DNA of 64,000 nt from Falsarthrobacter nasiphocae (lineage in GTDB: Bacteria; Actinomycetota; Actinomycetes; Actinomycetales; Micrococcaceae): assembly GCF_031456275.1 (NCBI RefSeq), contig NZ_JAVDUI010000001.1, positions 2,066,965 through 2,130,964 on the forward strand. The letters run 5' to 3'. Positions within the stretch are counted from its first letter, which is position 1. Each line of letters starts with the position of its first letter. This document shows, in pieces, positions 1 to 7,684 of this stretch. Under the pieces are notes generated by a model. That model was given only the letters and a program-made list of their open reading frames with translations. It made no database searches and was not told the origin of the DNA. The translations under genes and the position numbers were made by a program.

Positions 1-73
1 TATCGGACACCTCACCATGTGGCAGGACGCCGAGGGGCGCCACCACGTCAAGCTCAACGCCGGGCCGAGGTAA
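1..73 (+). CDS. C-terminal end of an unidentified protein
   Basis: An open frame enters from the left edge and stops at TAA (71-73). Its last 23 residues end in ...KLNAGPR. No start is visible and the fragment is too short to assign. A well-formed tRNA gene follows about 90 bases downstream on the same strand. Coding status is inferred only from the uninterrupted frame and its reasonable composition. Confidence 0.5.
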   Translation, partial: IGHLTMWQDAEGRHHVKLNAGPR

Positions 74-162
74 GGGCGAGCGGCGCACAAACCCAGATAG
101 ACTGGACCCATCCGCTCGGCTCAGCGGCCTTCGGCATCGCCGCCGCACGCGCTGAGCCGTAT

Positions 163-235
163 GCCTCAGTAGCTCAGGGGATAGAGCAGGAGCCTTCTAA
201 TCTCTTGGTCGGGGGTTCGAATCCCTCCTGGGGCA
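163..235 (+). tRNA. tRNA-Arg (anticodon UCU)
   Basis: The cloverleaf can be drawn by eye. The acceptor stem GCCTCAG pairs with CTGGGGC, the D stem is GCTC/GAGC, the anticodon loop is CTTCTAA giving anticodon TCT, and the T arm is GGGGG-TTCGAAT-CCCTC with discriminator A. CCA is not encoded in full. One anticodon-stem pair (C31-U39) is mismatched. It reads AGA codons, which are rare in this GC-rich genome. A possible -10 (TAGACT, 98-103) lies upstream. Confidence 0.95.
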
Positions 236-240
236 CGCTA

Positions 241-273
241 GGCCCCGGAATCACGCCGATTCCGGGGCCTTTG
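241..273 (+). terminator. Rho-independent terminator of tRNA-Arg
   Basis: A perfect 11-bp stem (241-251 with 259-269) encloses a 7-base loop and is followed by TTT. It lies six bases past the tRNA. Confidence 0.85.
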
Positions 274-585
274 TCGTGCCCGGGGCGCGGGCAAGTCTCC
301 CGAGAGCCTCCCATTACTCGGGCGCCTCGCCGCTGTGACCCAATCCCACTCACTGTCGGCGGTGCGCCTGTGCGCTGAGACGTGGGCCGGCACGGCGGCG
401 GGGTCACGGATGCCGCAGCCGCGTTCCAACGCGTCGGAACACACAGAGGGCCGACCTCGTCGCGTCAACTCCCGGGAACAATCCAAGGTGTTGGTACGCG
501 GCCGAAGTCGGCCCTCCGTGCGTGGGTGCGCGGCGCTGCCGTGTCTATGGGCGGCAGCCGAGCACGCGAGTCACATCAGCGTGGG
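274..585. other. Non-coding stretch with inverted repeats, 3' side of the minus-strand Tat gene
   Basis: No convincing gene. The stretch holds a 10-bp inverted repeat (446-455 with 507-516), a smaller hairpin around 423-440 (GTTCC/GGAAC), and another around 536-558 (GCTGCC/GGCAGC). The last lies just past the stop of the minus-strand gene at 586 and could end its transcript. No T-run supports a strong terminator call. Confidence 0.4.
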
Positions 586-1098
586 TCAGATGCCGCGGCC
601 GAAGTTGTCGTAGCGGTCCTGCGGAGCCTCGTTGGCAAGGAAGACCGTGGGGGACCAGACCTGCTGAACGAGGACGGCGTTGCGCTTGCCGATGTTGAAC
701 CAGGCGTTGCTCCACGTCAGATCGCGGCGGGCGCCCGGCGCCAAGTCCTTGCGCGTGGAGATGCGGAAGGTGCTCGGGGAGTTCTTCGAGACGAGGATCC
801 ACAGCGGGTTGTCAGCCGTCAGGGTGGCGTTGAAGCCCGTGTTGGTCTGACCGGTGAAGGCATCGACAAACGTGACGTCGATCCAGGCGCCGGCCGGAAT
901 CGTCTCACCCGTGTTGTTGCGGATGGAGATCTTGCCAGCGGTGAACGCGCCGGGGACCGGGGCGTTGCTGAACACGTTGACCGTCAGCGGGCTGTAGGTC
1001 CGAACGGGCTCAGCCTTGGCGGCGACCGCTCCGGTCAGGGCGACGGCCGGGGCGGCGAGGGCCGCAGTGCCGAGGATCTGGCGACGGGACAGAGTCAT
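586..1098 (-). CDS. Tat-exported small secreted protein, unknown function
   Basis: The 170-residue protein begins with a twin-arginine signal (SRRQILG, then an Ala-rich hydrophobic stretch ending in A-x-A near residue 29), so export in folded form by the Tat system is predicted. The mature part, about 140 residues, is rich in Thr, Asn and small residues and looks like a beta-sandwich domain. No catalytic motif, cysteine, membrane anchor or sorting signal is visible, so it is probably released or held non-covalently. It lies downstream of a second Tat protein with a very similar signal peptide. A large hairpin separates the two, so they may be a partly attenuated operon. I do not recognise the family. 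Confidence 0.8.
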   Translation of the reverse strand: MTLSRRQILGTAALAAPAVALTGAVAAKAEPVRTYSPLTVNVFSNAPVPGAFTAGKISIRNNTGETIPAGAWIDVTFVDAFTGQTNTGFNATLTADNPLWILVSKNSPSTFRISTRKDLAPGARRDLTWSNAWFNIGKRNAVLVQQVWSPTVFLANEAPQDRYDNFGRGI

Positions 1099-1143
1099 GA
1101 TTCTGCTCGATTCTTTACTTGTCTCTGGGGATATGGGTTAGAC

Positions 1144-1183
1144 GACGGGCGCGGAGGTGGCCAAGCCACCGACCGCGCCCGTC
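1144..1183 (-). terminator. Large hairpin between the two Tat-protein genes
   Basis: A nested inverted repeat: an outer 11-bp stem (1144-1154 with 1173-1183) and an inner GGTGGC/GCCACC stem with a 3-base loop. No U-run follows on the minus strand, so it could be a terminator, a partial terminator or an RNA-stabilising element that sets different amounts of the two proteins. Confidence 0.6.
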
Positions 1184-1223
1184 GCCGGGTGTTCGTTGAA
1201 GAACAACGAAGAGGAGTCAGGCC

Positions 1224-1796
1224 TTAGAAGACCTGATCGCCCTGGTTCTCGAACGTCTGGGTGACGCCGTTGAGCTGAAGGAGGTTCGTGATGCGGCCAT
1301 CGGTCACGCCGCCGTCGCCTGCGGACATCGTGGTGTAGAAGCGGTGCTGGCCGTTGAGGTTGTAGACGTCCAGGGGATTGAAGGTGATCGTCCACTGGTA
1401 GTCGAGGCTGCCGACCGGGTGCGTCGAGGTCTGGGCGACGTCGTGGGTCTTGATGTCGGTCGTCACACGGTCAGCCTGGGTGAGGGTGACCGGACGGAAA
1501 CGGTTGATGCCGCCGGCGTTGCGGAGGACGTTGACCGTGATGGTCTCAGTCGTGACGGCTTCCGGGGCCTTGCAGCCATTGGCCGGCTTGACGCCGGGCG
1601 TGACGACAGTCCAGAACGACACGGTGCCGAGCGCGCCATCTGCGCCGACGTACTGAACGTGCTCGAAGTGGTAGTCCCAGTTGTTCCACGGCGTGCAGGA
1701 TGCTGCCTGCGCAGGGGCTGCCGAGGCGAGCGCGACGGCCGGAGCCGCCCAGGCAGCGCCCTTGGCCACGTTTCGACGAGAAATTGAGTTAGACAC
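1224..1796 (-). CDS. Tat-exported secreted protein, unknown function
   Basis: 190 residues. The start is GTG, placed by a GGAGAC ribosome site five bases upstream and by the signal peptide it gives: SRRNVAKG followed by an Ala-rich hydrophobic core and a predicted cleavage after A-Q-A near residue 31. The mature domain has two cysteines (near residues 34 and 75) that could form a disulfide outside the cell, and is otherwise rich in Thr, Val, Asn and aromatic residues as in beta-sandwich surface proteins. Its signal region closely resembles that of the next gene, which suggests paralogues or shared export. It is read divergently from the SSB/surface-protein genes. Function unknown. Confidence 0.8.
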   Translation of the reverse strand: MSNSISRRNVAKGAAWAAPAVALASAAPAQAASCTPWNNWDYHFEHVQYVGADGALGTVSFWTVVTPGVKPANGCKAPEAVTTETITVNVLRNAGGINRFRPVTLTQADRVTTDIKTHDVAQTSTHPVGSLDYQWTITFNPLDVYNLNGQHRFYTTMSAGDGGVTDGRITNLLQLNGVTQTFENQGDQVF

Positions 1797-2233
1797 GATG
1801 GGTCTCCGTTGGATAGGGGTTTAGGTCTGCGCCAAGATTATTCGTAACCCTATCTAACAATCTCCCCCTCTGCAAAGTGATGGCGATCTTCGAGATAAAC
1901 CGTACATTAAATATGTAAACGAGTGGAATAAAAGCACTTCTGAAAGTGCGAACGTGCTGGAAATGCTGGTCTCACGGCTACGCCGATCCGGCGCGCCTGC
2001 GCTCGTCGGCGGGCACCGGGTGTTCGGAGAAGCCGTGCTTCCCCGCGCCTGCCGTGGCTGGGACCTGCTCGGCACACCATCCGATTCGCTTCCCCCTCCA
2101 CAGCCGCAGCCGATGCACCCGGACCGGGAAAGTTATCCACGTTTCGCGCCTCCGCGGTGCCCGGCGGGTTGGTCCTTGCCACAGTCGTTGTCAACGCCGA
2201 AGCCATCGGCGTCACGGCAACGAAAGGAAGACC
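1797..2233. promoter_or_regulatory. Divergent, locally AT-rich intergenic region
   Basis: 437 bases without a gene, between a minus-strand Tat-protein gene and the plus-strand SSB gene. About 1835-1945 is strikingly AT-rich for this genome and should carry the promoters. A small perfect hairpin (GCACTT, 1934-1939, with AAGTGC, 1944-1949) sits in it. I cannot fix exact -35/-10 boxes. The SSB gene has a clear GAAAGGAAG ribosome site at 2222-2230. Confidence 0.55.
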
Positions 2234-2833
2234 ATGTCTCACGTGGTTCTACACGGGGTGATCGGGACGGACTTGAGCGCGGGCTCCACGGCCCTCGGCA
2301 CCCCCACGGCCCGGTTTCGTCTGGCAACTCAACACCGCTTCTACCGTCCACGGGAGCAGGACTGGATGTCGGGGCCCACGAGCTGGGTCACCGTCCAGGC
2401 CTACCGCCGCCTGGCCCAGAACGCCATTTCGAGCCTGTCCAAAGGGGACCGGGTGGTGGTGACGGGGCGCCTGACGGTCCGCGACTGGGCGGCTGAGGAT
2501 GGACGGCGCGGCCGAGCCGTCGAGATCATCGCGGAGAGCATCGGGCCAGATCTCCGCTTCACAACATGCGCTGTCCACCATCCCTCGGGCCCCAGGAACG
2601 GGGGAGCCGGCGGCGGGGCGAGCGAGTTCGAGACCGCAGACGAGTCGCTCGAGCCGGACGTCCTCGAGGACGAGGTTGACCGCGAGACGGGCGAGATCTA
2701 CGACCCTGCAGCTTCCTCGTCCGCCCCGGGCGAGGACCAGGACTTCGGCGAGGGACCGCTTGATCGCCCCGAAATCTCCAGCGCGTCCGCGAGCCCCGTT
2801 CCAGCAGCTGCCTCTGCAGGCACCCCCTTCTGA
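2234..2833 (+). CDS. ssb: Single-stranded DNA-binding protein paralogue
   Basis: 199 residues. Start chosen at ATG 2234, four bases after a purine-rich ribosome site, which places the usual SSB N-terminus at residue 1. The first 110 or so residues follow the bacterial SSB OB-fold (ARFRLATQHRF, SWVTVQAYRRLAQN, KGDRVVVTGRL). A disordered acidic tail follows and ends in ...AGTPF. Classic SSBs end in DDDIPF, the peptide that recruits partner proteins; only the final Pro-Phe survives. Actinobacteria often carry a second SSB besides the rpsF-linked one, and this one is not beside ribosomal genes. The next gene, 60 bases on, encodes a surface protein, an unexpected neighbour. Confidence 0.85.
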   Translation: MSHVVLHGVIGTDLSAGSTALGTPTARFRLATQHRFYRPREQDWMSGPTSWVTVQAYRRLAQNAISSLSKGDRVVVTGRLTVRDWAAEDGRRGRAVEIIAESIGPDLRFTTCAVHHPSGPRNGGAGGGASEFETADESLEPDVLEDEVDRETGEIYDPAASSSAPGEDQDFGEGPLDRPEISSASASPVPAAASAGTPF

Positions 2834-2893
2834 CCCCAGGCCCCGGGCCACCTCAACCTCGACGCACCATTCCCACAGACAGGAGTCACTGTG

Positions 2894-5800
2894 ATGCGTT
2901 CTCGCCTCACGAATTCATGCCGAACAATCACCGCCACATCACTCGTTGCGGGGGCTCTCGTTCTCCCGGACCTTGCCTACGCTATTCCGCAGGTGAGCAT
3001 GTCGCCGGGTCCCGGAGCCGAGTCGGCTCACCGCGCGCCAGCCCCGTCGTCGTCGCAATCTGCGCCTGGAACCCAGGCTGAAGGGGAGAAGGGCGACGAC
3101 GCAGCCGCTCGCCTCTCAGGACCGAACGTCACGCACGGCCGCACCAAAGACGGGCACCTTCAGGAGGCCAGCGCTGAATGGCTCGGAATCAAGCCCGGCG
3201 CCACAGTCAAGAACAATCAGCTGGTCCAGATCAACCTGAAGATCAACGCGAACAACGCGGACGGCTCCGCCACCGCGCGGCCGACCCGGATGTCGGTTCA
3301 GCTCAAGAACGGGCGGTTCCCGGATGACGTGAAGCAAATTTCGGGCGTCACCGTCTCCGCCGATGGCCGCGAGGCCACCGTTGACTTTGGGCAGGTCGCG
3401 GGCGGCACAACCAAGCAGCTCGCACTCGATGTGCAGCCCAACGGGGAGAACGGCACGATGCTCACCGCCAAGGTGACGCCGAACGTCGCGTCCAAGATTG
3501 AGCTTCCGGGCCTGCGGGTCTCGGCCACGCACGATGTCCAGGTGTCCACGGAACCCCACGAGTCCCTCCACGCGATGGCGGACAGCACACCAAAGCACAA
3601 GATGTGGTTTCCGTTCATGATGACCGTGCCAGTGGACGGGGTGCCGCTTGGAGACAAGGCGGAGTTTGATCTGGTCGTCCGCAGCGACGAGGCGGACTTC
3701 TTTGAGAATCTCTCTGTGACGCGATGGGACGCCAACGGAGTTCCGCTCCCGGGCGTGACGGTGACTAAGAACGCCGCCACGAAGTCCTTCCACGTCGTCC
3801 TGACCGGTCTGAAGCCGCCCAAGCCTCCCGCGCTTCGGCTCGGACCCAATGGCGAAAAGGTGACACCGGACCGGCTCCCTGTCGTCAAGATGGTTTTCTA
3901 CCCGGAGCTCAACAACGGGGCCCGCGGAGCCCAGCGCAACAAGCCGTACAAGTACACGATGACCATCGAGAACCTCGACGTGAGAACGTCCGCGAACACG
4001 GCGATCACCACCGACTCGCCCGGGGACAACGTCCGGACCTTCCACGGGCGTCACTCCCGAGGGACAGTGCAGACCGACATCCTTCGCTGGACAGTGCCGG
4101 AGCTGCTCTCGGAGGAGGAGAACGCGGGCATGCGCAATCGGGCCGGGCATGGGCCCTTCCTCCACGCGCAGCCGGGCGACAAGTTCCTTGTCCAGACGAC
4201 CTCCTTCATCAACCACCCGCTCACGCCGAAGAACCAGAGCGCGTTCCTCCAGACCACGCACTTCCTCACCGTGGACCCGGGGTTCACACGGTTCGCCGGA
4301 AACAAGGTCGGGGTGCGCACGCTGGGAGGAGACACACGGTTCTACGACAGGAACAACCTGCCCTCGTTCATCCGCTGGTCCACGGACCCCCTGCCGCCCC
4401 ACGACGGCGACCTGAGGACGCTGAACTACACCCGCGGCGGGTCCATGCCGGAGAACGCGACCGTCATCGCGTGGGACAACAGCCGCGAGCAGTACGCCTC
4501 TGCCACCAACGTTCCGGACGACCCCCGGGGGCGCAGTGACCAGTTCTTCGTTCCCATCGAGGTCCTGCCGGACAACATCACCGCGGACTTCGACGGAAAC
4601 GTCTTCCAATTCTCCGCATTCTCCGTAGGGGACAACAGCTACCACCCGATCTCCGCGGGCGGGGATCCGCGGGCCTACCTGCCTGTGCCGTCCAAGCGGT
4701 ACCCAAACGTGACCCGGCGGAACACCCGCGTGGACGCGATCTCGGCGGCACCCTTCTCAACGGAGTCGGCCACCTCCGTCGATGCCAAGCGGCTCGCCAC
4801 GGGGGAGAGCGCAACTCTCGTGCTCACGGATGCGTCCACTTCCCGGCACCCCAACCTCGCTCCCTACCGGAACCAGCCCCACACTCTGGAGTCCACGGTC
4901 ACCCTGCCCGCAACCCTGCGCCTTGAGCGCGAGGGATTGCCAGCGGACGCCAAAGTCACCCAGAACGAGGACGGCACGACGACCTTGGTCTACCGTCGCT
5001 CCACGCAGACCAACGAACGGGCCGAGACCAGGGTCAAAGTGACCGCTCTCGCCAACGGCAGCGTCGCCCGGATCCGGCACGAGACACGGGACGTTTCAGA
5101 GTTCGTGAAACGCTCATTCGACTGGGCCTATGCGGAGTCCGTCTATGGCCTCGCGCTCGCGGCCTCAAATGAGACCCTGCTCTCGAAGACGGCGGTGGCG
5201 CCCGAGATGAGCTTCAACGGCTCCAATGCCTGGATCATCGAGGAAGAGAACAAGACGTCCACACAGGCTGGGCGCGTCGCTGTCGTGGACATCCTGCCCT
5301 ATGCGGGGGATGGCAACGGCACCCGGTATCGGGGACGCGTCCACTACACGGAGCCTGTTGCCGCAAGCCCGGGCGTCAAGGTCTACTATTCGCGCCAGAA
5401 GCCCGAGACGATCTCAAAGGACCCTGCGGACCCGAAGAACCTGGGGCCCAACCTCGACACCCCGGGCGAGGGCTGGGTCACGGACAAGCCAGACGGCGGA
5501 TACACCGCCGTCATGCTCGTCAGCGAAGGGCAGGCGCCGGGCGCACGCCTCACTGCCCGCATCCCCTTCAGCACGGAGGGGAACCTGCCGGAAGACAGGT
5601 ACGCGAACGCGGCGTGGTCGCGCTCCGGGGTTGGAGGAGAAAACACGGACCTTCGCATGATTCGTTCGGCAACCGCTATTTCCCCCAAGGAGGCCGCGAA
5701 GCTCCAGGTGCACAAGAAACTCGTTGAGGGACAACAGCTGCGGGCCGGTGCCACAGTGCGGTACGCCATCGACGTGCACAATGCAGGGTCCACACCCGCC

Positions 5801-6745
5801 GAGGACGTCCTCGTCCGGGACCCAGGCGGAAATGGTGTTGAGCCCGGCAGCGTGCGCTTCCTCGAGCCGCCCAAGGGCACGCACATCGCCGGCGACGAAT
5901 GGCGTGTCGGTGTGCTGGGCGCCGGCGAGACCAAGCGAATCCTCGTCGAAGTGCGCATCAGCGACACGGCGGCCGGCGGACGAGTCGGGAACGTCGTGAC
6001 CATCGAGAACCCGCGCCATCCACGCCCTGAAGGGCCCGAGACGTGCGTGCCCAATGTTGACGTTCTCTCTGACACGGACGGGTGCCATGTGACGGATGAC
6101 GAAGTCCCGGAGCCAGCACTCCTGCGCATTGACAAAGAGTCCGCAGGGCAGCCAGGCGAAGACGGCCTCGTTCCCTTCCGCCTCACTGTGAAGAATGCGA
6201 GCAGCCGGGAGGCGACCAACGTCGTCATCAAGGACTACGGAGGCGAGGGACTCGACGCCTCGTCCCTCGTCTTCGAATCCGTGCCCGATGGCACCCGCAC
6301 CGAGGGACCCCACTGGCTCATCCCGAGCCTCCGCTCCGGGGAGACCCGAAGCGTCACCGTCAAGCTGCGGCGCGCGGCCGATCAAGGGGAGAAGACCTCC
6401 ACCGTCCGCAACACGGCCACAGCGTGGGAGAAGGACCCCTCAACACCTGATCTGAGGGACCCGAACGAGGCCAAGGCCAAGGACCCGACACGCCTGTGCC
6501 AAGTCAACAATGGGATCGATGCAGACACGGACTCCTGCGACACGTTCGCCGTCGACCTCACCCCACCCAACGGACCGGACGAGAAGCCAGCGGGCGTCCT
6601 CCCGCGACTCTTCGGCACAGGCCACGCGGGCCAGGGTAGGCCGGAACCGTCTCTCCTCCCGCTGGCCGGGCTCGCAGCGGCCGTCGGGGCCGTCGGGGCG
6701 CTCGCGGGCTGGACGCAACGGAAGCGCCGGAACGCATCTCGCTGA
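2894..6745 (+). CDS. Giant cell-surface protein with DUF11-like repeats and C-terminal anchor
   Basis: 1,283 residues from ATG 2894, eight bases after AGGAG; an in-frame GTG at 2891 is the alternative. The N-terminus has a Sec-type signal (hydrophobic core near 15-25, cleavage after A-Y-A). A Pro/Ser/Ala-rich linker, a long adhesin-like middle region, and two DUF11-like beta domains (about 938-1060 and 1075-1190, each opening with an L-x-V/I-x-K motif and containing NxG/NxS-rich strands) follow. The tail has a Pro-rich linker, LPRLFGTG near 1236, a hydrophobic segment and QRKRR, the layout of a sortase sorting signal without a canonical LPXTG. A sortase gene follows directly, so I infer that it is the substrate. 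Confidence 0.85.
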   Translation: MRSRLTNSCRTITATSLVAGALVLPDLAYAIPQVSMSPGPGAESAHRAPAPSSSQSAPGTQAEGEKGDDAAARLSGPNVTHGRTKDGHLQEASAEWLGIKPGATVKNNQLVQINLKINANNADGSATARPTRMSVQLKNGRFPDDVKQISGVTVSADGREATVDFGQVAGGTTKQLALDVQPNGENGTMLTAKVTPNVASKIELPGLRVSATHDVQVSTEPHESLHAMADSTPKHKMWFPFMMTVPVDGVPLGDKAEFDLVVRSDEADFFENLSVTRWDANGVPLPGVTVTKNAATKSFHVVLTGLKPPKPPALRLGPNGEKVTPDRLPVVKMVFYPELNNGARGAQRNKPYKYTMTIENLDVRTSANTAITTDSPGDNVRTFHGRHSRGTVQTDILRWTVPELLSEEENAGMRNRAGHGPFLHAQPGDKFLVQTTSFINHPLTPKNQSAFLQTTHFLTVDPGFTRFAGNKVGVRTLGGDTRFYDRNNLPSFIRWSTDPLPPHDGDLRTLNYTRGGSMPENATVIAWDNSREQYASATNVPDDPRGRSDQFFVPIEVLPDNITADFDGNVFQFSAFSVGDNSYHPISAGGDPRAYLPVPSKRYPNVTRRNTRVDAISAAPFSTESATSVDAKRLATGESATLVLTDASTSRHPNLAPYRNQPHTLESTVTLPATLRLEREGLPADAKVTQNEDGTTTLVYRRSTQTNERAETRVKVTALANGSVARIRHETRDVSEFVKRSFDWAYAESVYGLALAASNETLLSKTAVAPEMSFNGSNAWIIEEENKTSTQAGRVAVVDILPYAGDGNGTRYRGRVHYTEPVAASPGVKVYYSRQKPETISKDPADPKNLGPNLDTPGEGWVTDKPDGGYTAVMLVSEGQAPGARLTARIPFSTEGNLPEDRYANAAWSRSGVGGENTDLRMIRSATAISPKEAAKLQVHKKLVEGQQLRAGATVRYAIDVHNAGSTPAEDVLVRDPGGNGVEPGSVRFLEPPKGTHIAGDEWRVGVLGAGETKRILVEVRISDTAAGGRVGNVVTIENPRHPRPEGPETCVPNVDVLSDTDGCHVTDDEVPEPALLRIDKESAGQPGEDGLVPFRLTVKNASSREATNVVIKDYGGEGLDASSLVFESVPDGTRTEGPHWLIPSLRSGETRSVTVKLRRAADQGEKTSTVRNTATAWEKDPSTPDLRDPNEAKAKDPTRLCQVNNGIDADTDSCDTFAVDLTPPNGPDEKPAGVLPRLFGTGHAGQGRPEPSLLPLAGLAAAVGAVGALAGWTQRKRRNASR

Positions 6746-6866
6746 CGCCGTCACAGGGCGGATGCCGGGCCCAGGGCGGGCCGGGGTGGCTGACAGCCCG
6801 ACCGGGAACGGTCACCATCGCGAGGAGGCGGGCGCAGGACAGCGTCCCGCGCCCGCCTCCAGTCGC

Positions 6867-6902
6867 CTCACTTCGCTGACATCGCTGACGTCGCTCACGT
6901 CG
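6867..6902. repeat. Four 9-bp imperfect tandem repeats before the sortase gene
   Basis: CTCACTTCG, CTGACATCG, CTGACGTCG and CTCACGTCG follow each other without spacers in the 188-base gap between the surface protein and the sortase. A GGGCCCC/GGGGCC inverted repeat follows and then the sortase ribosome site. They may be a regulator-binding array or slippage. Confidence 0.7.
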
Positions 6903-6933
6903 GGCCCCTCGGGGCCGGGGAAAGGAAACTCAG

Positions 6934-7650
6934 ATGGCCAGACAATCGCGCGTGCGCGGATGGATTGGGCTCGGCCTGTTGCTGGGCCTTGTCACGGGCG
7001 CGGCTTTCGCCGCGTGGCTGTTCCTGAGAGGGCCTATGGTCGCCTCGCAGCCGAAGTCACCGGGGGACCTCCTCGCTGTGGACGAGGATGGGCTTCGTGT
7101 GGCGCCGAACCCAGCCCGGCAGTTCCGAGCAGCCCAGTGCGACCGCCAACCGCAGGCGGAAATCACTGTGGAACCGATGAGCTGGAGCGTGCCGAGCCTC
7201 GGTGTGGGCGCGCAAGTGGTGTGGTCCGGTCAGAGGCGAGTCGCGGTCTACTTGCCGGACCCGCCTCAGGGCGTGCTCCTCTCCGACGGCCCTGGCGTCT
7301 ACAGCGCTGCGGGGGCAGCCGTCATGGCCGGTCACGTGGACGATGCCCAGGGGCGACTGACGCCATGGGGTGCGCTCCACCGCCTTGAGCCGTGCAACCG
7401 CATCTATGCGAGGGACTCGCACGGGGGAACGAGAGAGTTCGTGGTGACGGACCTGTACACCGTCGGACAGAGAGACATTCTCAAGGAGGACATCTACCGG
7501 ATCTTGGGTCCGAAGGAGCTCGTGCTCGTGACCTGCTCAGGGCCCACGGTGGGAGAGGCAGGCTCGCCGTTCGCGTTTCGGTACGAGCACAACCTCATCG
7601 TGCGCGCGGCCCCCGTGGACGAGAGGCCTCGGACGGTGGCGCGCGAATAG
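6934..7650 (+). CDS. Sortase, class E/F-like
   Basis: 238 residues with an N-terminal membrane segment (about 8-28), so it sits in the membrane with the catalytic domain outside. The sortase triad is visible: His134 in MAGHVDD, Cys201 in LVTCSG, and Arg216 in FRYEHN. The short single-domain form with a plain N-terminal anchor fits actinobacterial class E/F enzymes more than class A or pilin-polymerising class C. AAAGGAAA lies 5 bases before the ATG. It would cleave the sorting signal of a surface protein and join it to peptidoglycan, and the preceding 1,283-residue protein is the obvious candidate. Confidence 0.85.
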   Translation: MARQSRVRGWIGLGLLLGLVTGAAFAAWLFLRGPMVASQPKSPGDLLAVDEDGLRVAPNPARQFRAAQCDRQPQAEITVEPMSWSVPSLGVGAQVVWSGQRRVAVYLPDPPQGVLLSDGPGVYSAAGAAVMAGHVDDAQGRLTPWGALHRLEPCNRIYARDSHGGTREFVVTDLYTVGQRDILKEDIYRILGPKELVLVTCSGPTVGEAGSPFAFRYEHNLIVRAAPVDERPRTVARE

Positions 7651-7684
7651 CCGCGCCCGGTGTGAGAGGACTAGTGTGGTTCCC

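Noticed and set aside
6599-6622. Canonical LPXTG sorting motif
   Set aside because: The stretch reads LPRLFGTG; three residues too many separate LP from TG, so it is reported only as an unusual candidate.
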